A stretch of 64,000 nucleotides of DNA from Ruegeria sp. TM1040 (GCF_000014065.1 NC_008044.1:1573501-1637500); one strand, 5' to 3'; counted from the stretch's first letter, positions 17,516 to 28,543 are shown. The notes: generated by a model from the sequence alone, not told the origin. Made by a program: numbers and translations.

Positions 17516-20080
17516 ATGGCAACGATGAACTCAGGCCTCGGCGGTGCGACGGGGTATGGTGAAAACAGCTTTGTCACGAATGGGCCGGACAGCGGCACCC
17601 TCGATGATGGCAGCGTTTATGTTGATATCACCTCGGTGTTCGGCCCTGGAGGGATCACGCTCTTTGGCCAGAACTATACCGGGTTCAACGTCGGCACCAA
17701 CGGTGTCATTGGTTTTGATTGGGACAGCACCACCTACAACCCCGAGGGCCTCGAAGGTTTTAACCAAGGCCCACTGATCGCACCGCTGTGGACCGATATG
17801 GATCTCAGCCAGGGCGGCGACATCCTGTGGGATCTCGACACGGTCAACGGCACGGTCACGATCACCTGGCTCGATGTTGCCCCCTCTTCGGGCGCCGGCA
17901 CGAACTCCTTTCAGGTTGTGCTGACCGATACAGGCGGCGGCAACTTTGATCTCGAGTTTATCTATGAGGACATCCAGTATGGTGATGGCGACACGCTCGG
18001 CAACAGCGTCGGCCTGACCGATGGCAATGGAAATGTCTACGAACTCGAAGGCTCACGCGATACCAATGACGCCACCCAATACGAGACCACAAGCTTTGAC
18101 AGTGGCCCGGCCCCGGGTCATTTCTCGACCTCGGTTGTAGATGGCACACCGGACGTCTATTCCATCGACGGCACCTCCGGCGCGGACAACATGGACGTCG
18201 GCTATACCGACGCCGATGGGCAGGACATCACCAATCAGGATGACTACATCCTTGCTGGCGACGGCAATGACACCATTCGCGGAGGCGAGGGAGACGACAC
18301 GATTGTCGGCGGCGCTGGCGATGATGTGATCTACAGCGGCAGCGATTCAGACGCTGCGGCGCCGACCTATGTGCAGGTGTACAACGGCGACAATTATCAC
18401 GGCACAACCGGTCAGGACTTCTATCACTGGAATGCGGAAACAGGCAGCAACGCCGTCATCCGCATGAACAATACGCCCACCGAGTCGGGCTCTGGCGATG
18501 GCGAGGCTGACTATGTGGTTGTCGGAACCACCAACAACACCGGCACCCTGACCATTGGCGACTTTGACGTCGGCAATGACCGGATCGTACTGCCCGAGGC
18601 CTATGCTTCGATTTCGATGACCAACGCGTCCTCGCCGACAGATTATTATTCCGACATTACAATTACATATGCGAACGGCAATACGCAGAGCTTTGTGATC
18701 TATCACGACGGCTCCACGCCGCTTACTGCCAGCGAGGTCTTCACCACCGAGGTTCCGACTGTCACTGCAAGCGACAACGATCAGCTCATCGGGGGCGAAG
18801 GCGACGACACTTTTATCCTCGAAGATCACTCCGGGAATGACACGATCGATGGGGGTGCGGGTGAAGGCGATCACATTGACGCGTCCAACCTGTCTGGGCC
18901 GGTTTCGGTTACCTATTCGGGGGATGAGGCCGGGGACATCGTCAGCGGGTCGGATACGATCACCTTCAGCGACATCGAGCAGATCACCCTGACCAATCAG
19001 GCTGATTTTTTTGATGCCAGCGCTGCTGCCACCGGCGTATCTCTGGATGCAGGGACCGGGGATGACACCATCATCGGCTCCAGCGGCAATGACACGCTCT
19101 CCAGCGGCATCGGCCATGACACCATCACCGGGGGCCTGGGTGATGACGTGATGACAAGCGCCGGTGGGGAGGACCTCTTTGTCCTTACCACCAGCGGCGG
19201 GCGCGACACCATCACCGATTTTGGTACCGGCGATCTGGATGGCGATGGGCGCTTCAACGACCAGCTCGATGTGTCCAATCTCTCGGGCGGTACAGGACCT
19301 GGCGGCAGCGTCACACGAAACGATGTTGTCGTCAGCGACGATGGCAGCGGCAATGCGGTGCTGACGTTCCCGGATGGCGAGCAGCTGGTGCTCCTTGGCG
19401 TGCCACCGACCTTTATGTCTGCCCCGGCCAATCTCTATTCTGCGGGCATTCCCTGTTTCACCACGGGCACACTGATCGACACTGCGACGGGGCCACGTCC
19501 GGTTGAGACACTCCGGGTCGGCGATCTGATGCAGACGGCTGATGAGGGCTGCCAACCCGTGATCTGGATTGGAACAACCCATGTTCCCCATAGCGCACTC
19601 ATGTCCAATCCGCGGCTGAGGCCCATCACACTGCACCCAGGCGGGAGCCTTCAACTGGCGCAGCCCATGACGGTGTCGCGTCAGCACCGGTTCGTGTTCG
19701 CCGACCCACAGGATCGGACCGAGCGTTTCCTGCGCGCCAATCAACTCCTTCAGGTAGCGCCGGATCAGGTCAGTGTTGATTGCCCTCTAGGCGGCGTCAC
19801 CTATGTTCATGTCCTGCTTGAGCGGCACCAGGTCTTGTTTTCCGGCGGCGTCGCAACGGAGAGCTTTTTCCCCGGCCCCTGGTCTTTGCGCGGGCTCTCG
19901 CCTCGCTCCGTGGCAAAGCTCGCCGCTTTGCTGCCCCGGTTGCGCTATTTGCACGGGTTGCCCCCCAAACTCGCGAGAATGGCGACCGAGCAGGTCTATG
20001 CTCCGCTGGCACGCGATGAAATCAGCACCGCAGAGTTGCGAGAGAGACTGCGCGCCACCCGTCTGAAACAAAGCGCCTGA
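17516..20080 (+). CDS. Nidogen-like / RTX / Hint-domain protein
   Basis: An 854-residue acidic protein. Residues about 40-200 resemble a nidogen-type (NIDO) extracellular domain: GTNGVIGFDWD, then LIAPLWTDMDL and a repeated beta pattern. Calcium-binding RTX nonapeptides follow in three blocks, near 245-275 (AGDGNDTIRGGEGDDTIVGG), 420-450 and 512-572. A Hint_2 (hedgehog/intein-like) domain occupies about 645-790, with Cys647 in PCFTTGTLI and His724 in SRQHRFVF. No N-terminal signal peptide is seen, which fits type I secretion, but no transporter gene is nearby. The Hint domain could cleave the chain at Cys647 and release or attach the RTX part. The start at 17516 has a good GGAAGAG site. Surface adhesion or matrix function is inference. 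Confidence 0.88.
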   Translation: MATMNSGLGGATGYGENSFVTNGPDSGTLDDGSVYVDITSVFGPGGITLFGQNYTGFNVGTNGVIGFDWDSTTYNPEGLEGFNQGPLIAPLWTDMDLSQGGDILWDLDTVNGTVTITWLDVAPSSGAGTNSFQVVLTDTGGGNFDLEFIYEDIQYGDGDTLGNSVGLTDGNGNVYELEGSRDTNDATQYETTSFDSGPAPGHFSTSVVDGTPDVYSIDGTSGADNMDVGYTDADGQDITNQDDYILAGDGNDTIRGGEGDDTIVGGAGDDVIYSGSDSDAAAPTYVQVYNGDNYHGTTGQDFYHWNAETGSNAVIRMNNTPTESGSGDGEADYVVVGTTNNTGTLTIGDFDVGNDRIVLPEAYASISMTNASSPTDYYSDITITYANGNTQSFVIYHDGSTPLTASEVFTTEVPTVTASDNDQLIGGEGDDTFILEDHSGNDTIDGGAGEGDHIDASNLSGPVSVTYSGDEAGDIVSGSDTITFSDIEQITLTNQADFFDASAAATGVSLDAGTGDDTIIGSSGNDTLSSGIGHDTITGGLGDDVMTSAGGEDLFVLTTSGGRDTITDFGTGDLDGDGRFNDQLDVSNLSGGTGPGGSVTRNDVVVSDDGSGNAVLTFPDGEQLVLLGVPPTFMSAPANLYSAGIPCFTTGTLIDTATGPRPVETLRVGDLMQTADEGCQPVIWIGTTHVPHSALMSNPRLRPITLHPGGSLQLAQPMTVSRQHRFVFADPQDRTERFLRANQLLQVAPDQVSVDCPLGGVTYVHVLLERHQVLFSGGVATESFFPGPWSLRGLSPRSVAKLAALLPRLRYLHGLPPKLARMATEQVYAPLARDEISTAELRERLRATRLKQSA

Positions 20081-20432
20081 AACGGTGCCCAGTCGCGGCA
20101 GGCCGCCACAGGGCCACATTCTGCGCGCAAACGCCGCAGCCCACTCGAACACAATCCCAACTGATACCGGCGACGCCAATGGCGTCTACACTGGAGCGAT
20201 TGACAGGAAAAATTCTGTCTATCCATGTAAAAATCGTCAATTTCTACCGTAAATTTACAGTATTTCAGCGGGCAGCGGAAAAAGATTTACAAGCAAGCCC
20301 TTATTTTAACGATGTTTATTCACATCTTTTCAACTTCGCTTATTATCACGCCCAAGGTTGGAGAAGGTTTGACTCTTGGCGCACTTCCATGTGGAGATCG
20401 CGCCCAAGAGAATTTTGGAGGGAGGACATTCC
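20081..20432. other. AT-rich promoter region upstream of acs
   Basis: About 350 bases without a gene. The first 110 bases are GC-rich tail sequence of the preceding transcript with a weak hairpin (GCGGC-AGG-CCGC, about 20095). Bases 20205-20345 are strikingly AT-rich and hold an 18-bp palindrome (20245-20262), so the acs control region is here. Confidence 0.55.
20245..20262. promoter_or_regulatory. 18-bp imperfect palindrome upstream of acs
   Basis: TACcGTAAATTTACaGTA is palindromic apart from one mismatched pair, with the perfect core GTAAATTTAC at 20249-20258. It sits about 170 bases before the acs start in an AT-rich patch. Candidate operator; the binding protein is unknown. It does not match the TTTGCAAA site reported for some short-chain fatty acid regulators. 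Confidence 0.4.
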
Positions 20433-22391
<1,959 letters not shown>

Positions 22392-22397
22392 GCGACC

Positions 22398-23081
22398 ATG
22401 ACCACAGATGTTATGACCCGCCCCGCGGTACTGATCCTGCTGGGCCCTCCGGGGGCTGGCAAAGGCACGCAGGCGCGGATGCTTCAGGAAAAATACGGCC
22501 TTGTGCAGCTTTCCACCGGGGATCTTCTGCGTGCGGCCGTGGCTGCGGGCACCGATGCGGGCAAACAGGCCAAGGCGGTGATGGATGCGGGCGGTCTGGT
22601 CTCTGACGAGATCGTCATCGCCATCCTCAAGGACCGGATGAACGACGCAGATTGCCGCAACGGGGTCATCCTCGACGGCTTCCCGCGCACAACCGTGCAG
22701 GCCAAAGCGCTGGATGGGCTGCTGGCCTCGACCGGACAGCGGATCAACGCAGCAATCAGCCTCGAAGTGAATGACAGCGCGATGGTGACACGGATCTCCG
22801 GGCGCTCCACCTGCGCGGATTGCGGAGAAGGCTATCACGACACCTTCAAGCCGCCTATGCCGGGTGAAGTCTGCGCCAAATGCGGCGGTGAAACCCTCAC
22901 GCGGCGCGCTGATGATCGGGCAGAGACAGTGGCCAGCCGGCTTGAGGCCTATCATGCGCAGACCGCACCGCTGATCGCCTATTACCAAGAGGCCGGCGTG
23001 CTGAAATCCGTGGATGCAATGGCGGAAATCAGCAGCGTTGCGACGCAGATATCCTCTGTGGTGGAAACGATCCTGCACTAA
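22398..23081 (+). CDS. adk: Adenylate kinase
   Basis: A 227-residue long-form adenylate kinase interconverting AMP plus ATP and two ADP. The P-loop is GPPGAGKGTQ near residue 15, the NMP-binding part has STGDLLRAAV, and DGFPRT is the substrate motif. The LID domain carries four cysteines (CADC and CAKC), a zinc-binding version. Located directly behind acs, it can remove the AMP that Acs makes and so pull acetate activation. Rhodobacterales usually have another adk in the ribosomal protein operon; this would then be a second copy. Confidence 0.94.
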   Translation: MTTDVMTRPAVLILLGPPGAGKGTQARMLQEKYGLVQLSTGDLLRAAVAAGTDAGKQAKAVMDAGGLVSDEIVIAILKDRMNDADCRNGVILDGFPRTTVQAKALDGLLASTGQRINAAISLEVNDSAMVTRISGRSTCADCGEGYHDTFKPPMPGEVCAKCGGETLTRRADDRAETVASRLEAYHAQTAPLIAYYQEAGVLKSVDAMAEISSVATQISSVVETILH

Positions 23082-23102
23082 GGTCGCCCTCTGCGCGAGA
23101 GC

Positions 23103-23150
23103 ATCAGATGCCTCCGCCCCGAGGGTCGGAGGCATCTGATTTATTTTCTT
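23103..23150 (+). terminator. Strong rho-independent terminator of acs-adk
   Basis: A perfect 14-bp stem, ATCAGATGCCTCCG (23103-23116) with CGGAGGCATCTGAT (23127-23140), and a 10-base loop, followed by TTATTTTCTTTT. Confidence 0.93.
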
Positions 23151-23243
23151 TTGCATCCAAGGGCAGAGGTTGAAATAAGGGCGAGGCCCGCTATCCCTCA
23201 GAGGCACGCGCAGCATTGATGACAGCAACGGATCCCCTGCCCC

Positions 23244-23744
23244 ATGACCCTTACCAGCTTCACTCCCGGCCCCGACACTCAGGCAGAGATGCGTGCGGCA
23301 TTGGGGTGTTTTGCAACCGGTGTGGTCGTGGTCACAACACAGACTGAGCGCGGACCGCTTGCGATGACCGTCAACAGCTTCACCTCTGTCTCGCTGACGC
23401 CGCCGCTGGTGCTGTGGTGTCCGGCCGTACACTCGAAGCGGCATGACCCATTTGTGGGGGCCAAACACTTCTCGATTCATGTGATGGCCGAAGATCACAT
23501 GGATGCAGCGCTGCATTTTGCCCGCCATGGCGAGGCCTTTGACGTCCACCCCTGGAGCCGGAACACGCAAAATCAGCCCGTTCTCGACGACGCAATGGTC
23601 CGCCTGGACTGCGCCCATCACGCCGCCCACCCAGGTGGCGATCACACCATTTTGGTGGGTGAAGTCCTGAACGTCAGCCGCCGCGCCGATCTGGGACCCG
23701 GTTTGGTATTCCATCAGGGCAAATACGGTCGTTTTTCCGACTGA
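23244..23744 (+). CDS. Flavin reductase family protein
   Basis: A 166-residue FMN-binding split-barrel protein. The signature is at the N-terminus: LGCFATGVVVVTT, then MTVNSFTSVSLTPPLVLWC, and a late HHAAHPGGDHTILVGEV strand. Such proteins reduce flavin with NAD(P)H for a partner monooxygenase or act alone on flavins. No partner oxygenase is adjacent. It stands alone between the acs-adk terminator and a convergent ferredoxin-like gene. Confidence 0.88.
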   Translation: MTLTSFTPGPDTQAEMRAALGCFATGVVVVTTQTERGPLAMTVNSFTSVSLTPPLVLWCPAVHSKRHDPFVGAKHFSIHVMAEDHMDAALHFARHGEAFDVHPWSRNTQNQPVLDDAMVRLDCAHHAAHPGGDHTILVGEVLNVSRRADLGPGLVFHQGKYGRFSD

Positions 23745-23797
23745 CTTTTCAACAGAGCGCCCGGTAGCTCCTCAGGCTCAGATACCCCGGTGCGCCC

Positions 23798-24490
23798 TCA
23801 GGCGCTGCACAGGACTGTAGCAACCGGTAGGATTGACAGCACCCGCTCGGGACAGGCGCTTGCGCAGAGACCGCAGCCCGTGCAGGCCTGATCGCGGATC
23901 TCCAGCGTGTTGCCCGTATCGCCCAGGTGCATCGCATCCGTGGGACAGGACCATACACAGTGTTGGCACAGCGTACATCCGTCCGTGAGGCTCACATACC
24001 CCGCCACTGAGGGTGCTTCCGTCTCTGCGCGAGGCTCAGGTGGTATCGCGGCATCTGCGTCATCTTTGATGGGGTCATCCAGCAGGACCGAAAGCGCGTT
24101 TTCAGAGTGGAACAGAGCAACCGTCCCATCCAATCCAGCGCAGGCAGCAATATCTTCGACAAGGTCGAGCTGTCGATGTATTAGACGAATATCGGGCGAC
24201 AACTCGATGAAAACGCGTGAAAATCCATGCGCGAGTGCGCCCAGGACGTCCTCGGTTCTGAGGCAGCCCGACGGACAGACCCTCAGGTTTGTGACAGCAT
24301 AAGACCCGCGTAGATCGCCGTTTACATGTGCTGGAACACTGGCTGCGTAATAAAGCACCAAAGCCTCTGGCGCACCGCCGATCCGTGTCCGAAGGCGCGC
24401 CTTGAGACAGACGCGTTCGAGAACTGCGGAGCGGCGCACGTTTGGCGACGCCGCCCCACAAAAACCCAACTCACTTGTTAACTGGGACAT
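23798..24490 (-). CDS. 4Fe-4S ferredoxin-type protein with uncharacterised N-terminal domain
   Basis: A 230-residue protein. The last 65 residues carry two 4Fe-4S cluster motifs (CTLCQHCVWSCP and CTGCGLCASACP), so it transfers electrons. The first 160 residues contain CPSGCLRTEDVLGAL and the segment RVFIELSPDIRLIHRQLDLVED; I do not recognise this domain. Similar ferredoxins with an N-terminal region occur near formate dehydrogenase genes, but none is present here. Start ATG 24490. Upstream lies the SBP gene on the same strand, but a terminator-like hairpin separates them, so it is probably transcribed alone. Confidence 0.8.
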   Translation of the reverse strand: MSQLTSELGFCGAASPNVRRSAVLERVCLKARLRTRIGGAPEALVLYYAASVPAHVNGDLRGSYAVTNLRVCPSGCLRTEDVLGALAHGFSRVFIELSPDIRLIHRQLDLVEDIAACAGLDGTVALFHSENALSVLLDDPIKDDADAAIPPEPRAETEAPSVAGYVSLTDGCTLCQHCVWSCPTDAMHLGDTGNTLEIRDQACTGCGLCASACPERVLSILPVATVLCSA

Positions 24491-24569
24491 TCTCTCCCCC
24501 GTACAACGGGGAGCAGATCCCCGCACAAGTGAAGCGTGCAAGCCCTTAACAGAATGTTACTTTCTCTTA

Positions 24570-24607
24570 AAATTGACGATACCCAGCCGAAGCCTCGGCT
24601 GGGTATC
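24570..24607 (-). terminator. Terminator-like hairpin after the ABC binding-protein gene
   Basis: A perfect 13-bp stem, GATACCCAGCCGA (24578-24590) with TCGGCTGGGTATC (24595-24607), and a 4-base loop. Read leftwards it is followed by GTCAATTTTAAG, a modest T-run. Confidence 0.75.
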
Positions 24608-24642
24608 CAGTTAATTTACGATGGCATTACCGTGGTGCGAAA

Positions 24643-25629
24643 TCAGTTCAGCGCCGCATCGGTGATCGCATGGGTCCACGCCCCTTCAGGCGCCTTGGTG
24701 ATGACCGGGTCAGAGCCGCCGCTCAGCAGGGTCTGCACCGTGCGCTCGTAGTCTGCCACGTCAAGCGCGCCATTGCTGCCGGAAGTGAGTTTGGCAATCT
24801 CGCCCATCATCCGCTTTTGGTGGGTTTCGGTCTGGGCACCAGAGGCATCATTGTCGAGCACGATTTCTGCGGCCTCCTCCGGGTTCTCTTCGGCGTATTT
24901 CCAACCCTTCATAGACGCTCGGACAAAGCGCTCCATTTTGTCGACGAAGGCCGGATCGGAGAGGTTGTCCTCGAGCACATAGAGGCCATCCTCGAGCGTT
25001 GCGACGCCTTGGTCCTCGTATTTGAAGGTCACAAGCTCATCAGCCGAGACCCCCGCATCAATCACCTGCCAATATTCGTTATAGGTCATGGTGGAGATGC
25101 AATCGGCCTGCCGCTGCAGCAGAGGATCGACGTTAAAGCCCTGTTTCAAAACCTCTACGCCTTCGGGACCCTTGCCCTCTGTCGAGATACCGAGCTTGCC
25201 CATCCAGCTCATGAAGGGGAACTCATTGCCGAAGAACCAGACCCCAAGAGTGCGATCCGCGAGATCCTTGGGTGCAGAGATGCCGGTGTCTTTCCAGCAG
25301 GTGAGCATCATGCCAGAAGATTTGAACGGCTGGGCAATGTTGACCAGCGGCAGCCCCTTTTCCCGCGCAGCCAGAGCTGCGGGCATCCATTCCACGGTCA
25401 CATCCGCGCCGCCCCCTGCGATCACCTGCGTGGGCGCGATGTCGGGGCCACCGGGAAGAATGGTCACATCCAGCTCTTCTTCCCCGTAAAACCCTTTGTC
25501 CAGCGCCACATAGTAGCCTGCAAACTGCGCCTGGGTGACCCATTTCAGTTGCAGCTTCACCTCATCTGCGGCCTGCGCAGCAGAGGTTGCCATCAGTGCC
25601 ATGGCGGCGGCTGTTAGCACGTTTTTCAT
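24643..25629 (-). CDS. ABC transporter substrate-binding protein, NMT1/SsuA-like
   Basis: A 328-residue periplasmic binding protein with an N-terminal Sec signal peptide (AAAMALMATSAAQA, cleaved about residue 21). The mature chain (VKLQLKWVTQAQFAGYYVALDKGFY) is the NMT1/THI5-like fold used for pyrimidine-like, sulfonate and nitrate ligands. In this setting the ligand is probably a pyrimidine or pyrimidine breakdown product. Start ATG 25629. It is the last gene of the transporter, 200 bases behind the second permease, and may have its own promoter there. Confidence 0.9.
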   Translation of the reverse strand: MKNVLTAAAMALMATSAAQAADEVKLQLKWVTQAQFAGYYVALDKGFYGEEELDVTILPGGPDIAPTQVIAGGGADVTVEWMPAALAAREKGLPLVNIAQPFKSSGMMLTCWKDTGISAPKDLADRTLGVWFFGNEFPFMSWMGKLGISTEGKGPEGVEVLKQGFNVDPLLQRQADCISTMTYNEYWQVIDAGVSADELVTFKYEDQGVATLEDGLYVLEDNLSDPAFVDKMERFVRASMKGWKYAEENPEEAAEIVLDNDASGAQTETHQKRMMGEIAKLTSGSNGALDVADYERTVQTLLSGGSDPVITKAPEGAWTHAITDAALN

Positions 25630-25831
25630 CAGATTGAACTCCCTGTTGGTTATGATGAAATCATGCGCGAGTTGAGATCGACACGCAAAAGATTTGCCAT
25701 TAATTGACGATCGATCCCTTGGTTTCGCACAAGACTTGGGCACCGGGCATGGCGGGGATTTATCCCTCTATACAGCACCTTGCGCCCAAATGATGATGTG
25801 CCCCCACGTCGCGCAGGGACACGCGTTTTTG

Positions 25832-26677
25832 TCAGCCCCGTTGGGACGGGTGCCAGAAGGTTAGTGACTTCTCCAAGAGAGCCACGAGCCCATAAAAGAG
25901 CGAGCCTGCGAGCGCAGCGACAACGATCTCGGCCCACACCATATCAAGCGCAAGCTGCCCGACCGAGGTGGAGATCCGGAACCCCATCCCAACCGTTGGC
26001 GAGCCAAAGAACTCCGCCACGATTGCCCCGATCAGCGCCAGGGTTGTCGAGATCTTGAGACCATTGAAGACAAACGGCAAGGCCGCAGGCAAGCGCAGTT
26101 TGATGAGGCTCTGCCAATAGGACGCGGCATAGGTGCGCATCAGATCGCGTTGCATCTGGTCGGTTTCGCGCAGCCCGGCCACGGTGTTCACCAGCATCGG
26201 GAAGAACACCATCACCACGACCACGGCCGCCTTGGACTGCCAGTCAAAGCCAAACCACATCACCAGGATCGGCGCGGTGCCAACAATCGGCAGCGCCGCG
26301 ACGAAATTCCCCACCGGCAACAGCCCGCGACGCAGGAAATCACTGCGATCCACCAAAATGGCGGTCAGAAACGCCGCGCCACAGCCGATCACATAGCCAC
26401 CCAGCGCCCCTTTGAGGATGGTCTGGCTGAAGTCTGCCCAAAGGATCGGCAGGCTCGCCGCAAATCGCTCGGCAATCAACGAGGGCGCGGGCAAGATCAC
26501 CAGCGGGACCTCAAGGCCGCGCACCAGCAGCTCCCAGACGATGAGGATTGTCACCCCAAAGATCGCCGGCACCAGGAGGCCCACCGCACGGCTATCCGCC
26601 TTTGGCCCATTGGCAAGGCGAGTGTTGATCCACCACCCCGCGCACCAGACTACTGCAGCTAAGAAAACCAAATACAT
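25832..26677 (-). CDS. ABC transporter permease
   Basis: A 281-residue inner-membrane permease with about seven hydrophobic segments. The cytoplasmic EAA loop is TYAASYWQSLIKLRLPAALP at about residues 183-202, where the ATPase docks. It belongs to the SsuC/ThiX-like branch and forms a heterodimer with the permease encoded at 26730. The spacing of 52 bases and same strand show one transporter. The ligand is thought to be a pyrimidine or related compound because of the surrounding catabolic genes. Confidence 0.92.
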   Translation of the reverse strand: MYLVFLAAVVWCAGWWINTRLANGPKADSRAVGLLVPAIFGVTILIVWELLVRGLEVPLVILPAPSLIAERFAASLPILWADFSQTILKGALGGYVIGCGAAFLTAILVDRSDFLRRGLLPVGNFVAALPIVGTAPILVMWFGFDWQSKAAVVVVMVFFPMLVNTVAGLRETDQMQRDLMRTYAASYWQSLIKLRLPAALPFVFNGLKISTTLALIGAIVAEFFGSPTVGMGFRISTSVGQLALDMVWAEIVVAALAGSLFYGLVALLEKSLTFWHPSQRG

Positions 26678-26729
26678 CAGCGCACCTCCAGAGGAGTTTG
26701 GGGCCGGGTTGCCATCAGACGTTTTCCAC

Positions 26730-27647
26730 TCATGGTTTCACCCCCATACGCCCAAGCAGCATGCGCTCGAGTACTCCGAGGAGCGCCACCAGAGCCGCAG
26801 CCAAGATGGCCGCTGCAAAAAGCGCCGACCAGATCTGCACCGTCTGACCGTAGTAGCTTCCTGCCAGAAGCCGCGCGCCAAGCCCTGCGACCGCACCAGT
26901 CGGCAATTCCCCAACGATGGCCCCCACGAGCGAGGCCGCAATGCCGATCTTGAGCGAGGCAAAGAGATAAGGCATCGACGAGGGCAGACGCAGCTTCCAG
27001 AACACCTGCCCCTGCGAGGCGTTGTAGGTCTTCATCAGATCAAGCTGCATGTGATCCGGGCTGCGCAAGCCTTTGACCATACCGACCACCACAGGAAAGA
27101 AACTGAGGTAGGCGGCGATGATCGCCTTGGGCAAAAGCCCTTGTACGCCAATGGAATACAAGACGACGATGATCATTGGCGCCAGCGCGATGATCGGAAT
27201 GGTCTGGCTCACGATGGCCCAGGGCATCACCGACATGTCCATGACTCTGGAATGCACGATCCCGACCGCAAGCAGGATGCCAAGCCCTGTGCCGATCGCA
27301 AATCCAAGAAGCGTCGCGGAGAGCGTCACTTGCCCATGATAGATCAGGCTGCGTTTGGAGGTGATCTTCTTCATCACCGTGGTGTCCCAGAGCTCTGTGG
27401 CGACCTGATGCGGCGCCGGCAAGCGCGGGCGCTCCACCGACCATGCACGCGAAATCGCAAAGCTGTTCTGAACCACAAGTCCAAGTGCCGAAGCGTCTCG
27501 ACGCTCACGCGCGGTTGCAGGCTCCACCTGCTCCCCTGCCCGCTCAGCGGCGTCCAGCACCCCCTTGATGTTCATCGGCACGCAGGCAAGATACCAGAGG
27601 CCAATAATCCCCGCGACCACGGTTAGGACGGCCATAAACGTCTTCAT
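26730..27647 (-). CDS. ABC transporter permease
   Basis: A 305-residue permease with an N-terminal membrane anchor (residues 5-25), a soluble insert to about 95, then the five-helix core. The EAA loop reads TYNASQGQVFWKLRLPSSMP at about residues 214-233. It pairs with the 281-residue permease downstream and the ATPase upstream; 24 bases separate it from the ATPase stop. Same transporter, same inferred pyrimidine-type ligand. Confidence 0.92.
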   Translation of the reverse strand: MKTFMAVLTVVAGIIGLWYLACVPMNIKGVLDAAERAGEQVEPATARERRDASALGLVVQNSFAISRAWSVERPRLPAPHQVATELWDTTVMKKITSKRSLIYHGQVTLSATLLGFAIGTGLGILLAVGIVHSRVMDMSVMPWAIVSQTIPIIALAPMIIVVLYSIGVQGLLPKAIIAAYLSFFPVVVGMVKGLRSPDHMQLDLMKTYNASQGQVFWKLRLPSSMPYLFASLKIGIAASLVGAIVGELPTGAVAGLGARLLAGSYYGQTVQIWSALFAAAILAAALVALLGVLERMLLGRMGVKP

Positions 27648-27671
27648 ACGCCGCCCTCCATTGCAAAATCC

Positions 27672-28499
27672 TCAGTCATGAGCATGCCCCGCACGAAGCC
27701 CCTCACGCACGCGATGCGAAATCTCGATGAACTCCGGCGTGTCGCGAATATCGAGCGGGCGTTCCTTGGGCAGGGTGCTCTCGATCACCTCGTGGATACG
27801 ACCCGGACGGGGCGACATCACGACGATCTTGGTCGACAGATACACCGCTTCGGGGATCGAATGGGTCACAAAACCGATGGTCTTGTTGGTGCGCGCCCAG
27901 AGCTTCAGGAGCTGTTCGTTGAGGTGGTCGCGCACGATTTCGTCAAGCGCGCCAAAGGGTTCATCCATCAGCAACAGATCCGCATCAAACGCCAGCGCAC
28001 GCGCAATCGAGGCGCGCTGCTGCATCCCCCCCGACAGCTGCCACGGAAATTTTCCACCAAAGCCCGCAAGCTCCACAAGCTCCAGCACCTCGGCCACGCG
28101 CTTGTCCTGTTCCGCTTTGGAATATCCCATGATTTCAAGCGGAAGCTTGATGTTCTTGGCGATCGTGCGCCACGGATAAAGCCCCGCCGCCTGAAACACA
28201 TAGCCATAGGCACGCTGCTTGCGCGCCTCTTCCGGCGTCATCCCGTTCACCGTGAGGCTTCCGCCTGTCGGCGTCTCCAGAGACGCGATACAGCGCAGAA
28301 ACGTGGTCTTGCCGCAGCCCGATGGCCCAATAAAGGAGACGAAATCCCCCTTATTGATGGTCAGATTGATGTCCTTCAGCGCGTGTACGGATGTGTCGCC
28401 TGATCCAAACACAAGGTCCAGATCGCGTGCTTGTATCACAGCCGCCCCTGGCTCCCGATCGATGGCTTGTTCTACCTCTGAGGTCATTTGCATATTCAT
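27672..28499 (-). CDS. ABC transporter ATP-binding protein
   Basis: A 275-residue nitrate/sulfonate/taurine-type ATPase. Walker A is GPSGCGKTT, the signature LSGGMQQR, Walker B LLMDEPFGALDE and the switch His in THSIPEA. I start it at ATG 28499; the frame opens with a TTG at 28520 that has no good ribosome site and falls inside the terminator stem. It energises the two permeases and the binding protein downstream. A hairpin separates it from the dihydropyrimidinase gene, so the transporter may have lower or separate expression. Confidence 0.93.
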   Translation of the reverse strand: MNMQMTSEVEQAIDREPGAAVIQARDLDLVFGSGDTSVHALKDINLTINKGDFVSFIGPSGCGKTTFLRCIASLETPTGGSLTVNGMTPEEARKQRAYGYVFQAAGLYPWRTIAKNIKLPLEIMGYSKAEQDKRVAEVLELVELAGFGGKFPWQLSGGMQQRASIARALAFDADLLLMDEPFGALDEIVRDHLNEQLLKLWARTNKTIGFVTHSIPEAVYLSTKIVVMSPRPGRIHEVIESTLPKERPLDIRDTPEFIEISHRVREGLRAGHAHD

Positions 28500-28512
28500 T
28501 TCATAGCCTTGA

Positions 28513-28543
28513 TCAAACAAACGGGGGCGCAGAGGCCCCCGTT
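28513..28543 (-). terminator. Intra-operon terminator after the dihydropyrimidinase gene
   Basis: AACGGGGGC (28520-28528) and GCCCCCGTT (28535-28543) form a 9-bp stem with a 6-base loop. Read leftwards the stem is followed by TGTTTGATC. It divides the hydrolase genes from the transporter genes. Confidence 0.72.

Noticed and set aside
18347-19744. A 465-codon minus-strand frame inside the RTX/Hint gene
   Set aside because: Antisense to repetitive RTX codons, no ribosome site and no family resemblance.
28499-28520. Longer ABC ATPase starting at TTG 28520
   Set aside because: The start would sit within the terminator stem and has no ribosome site; ATG 28499 is better placed.
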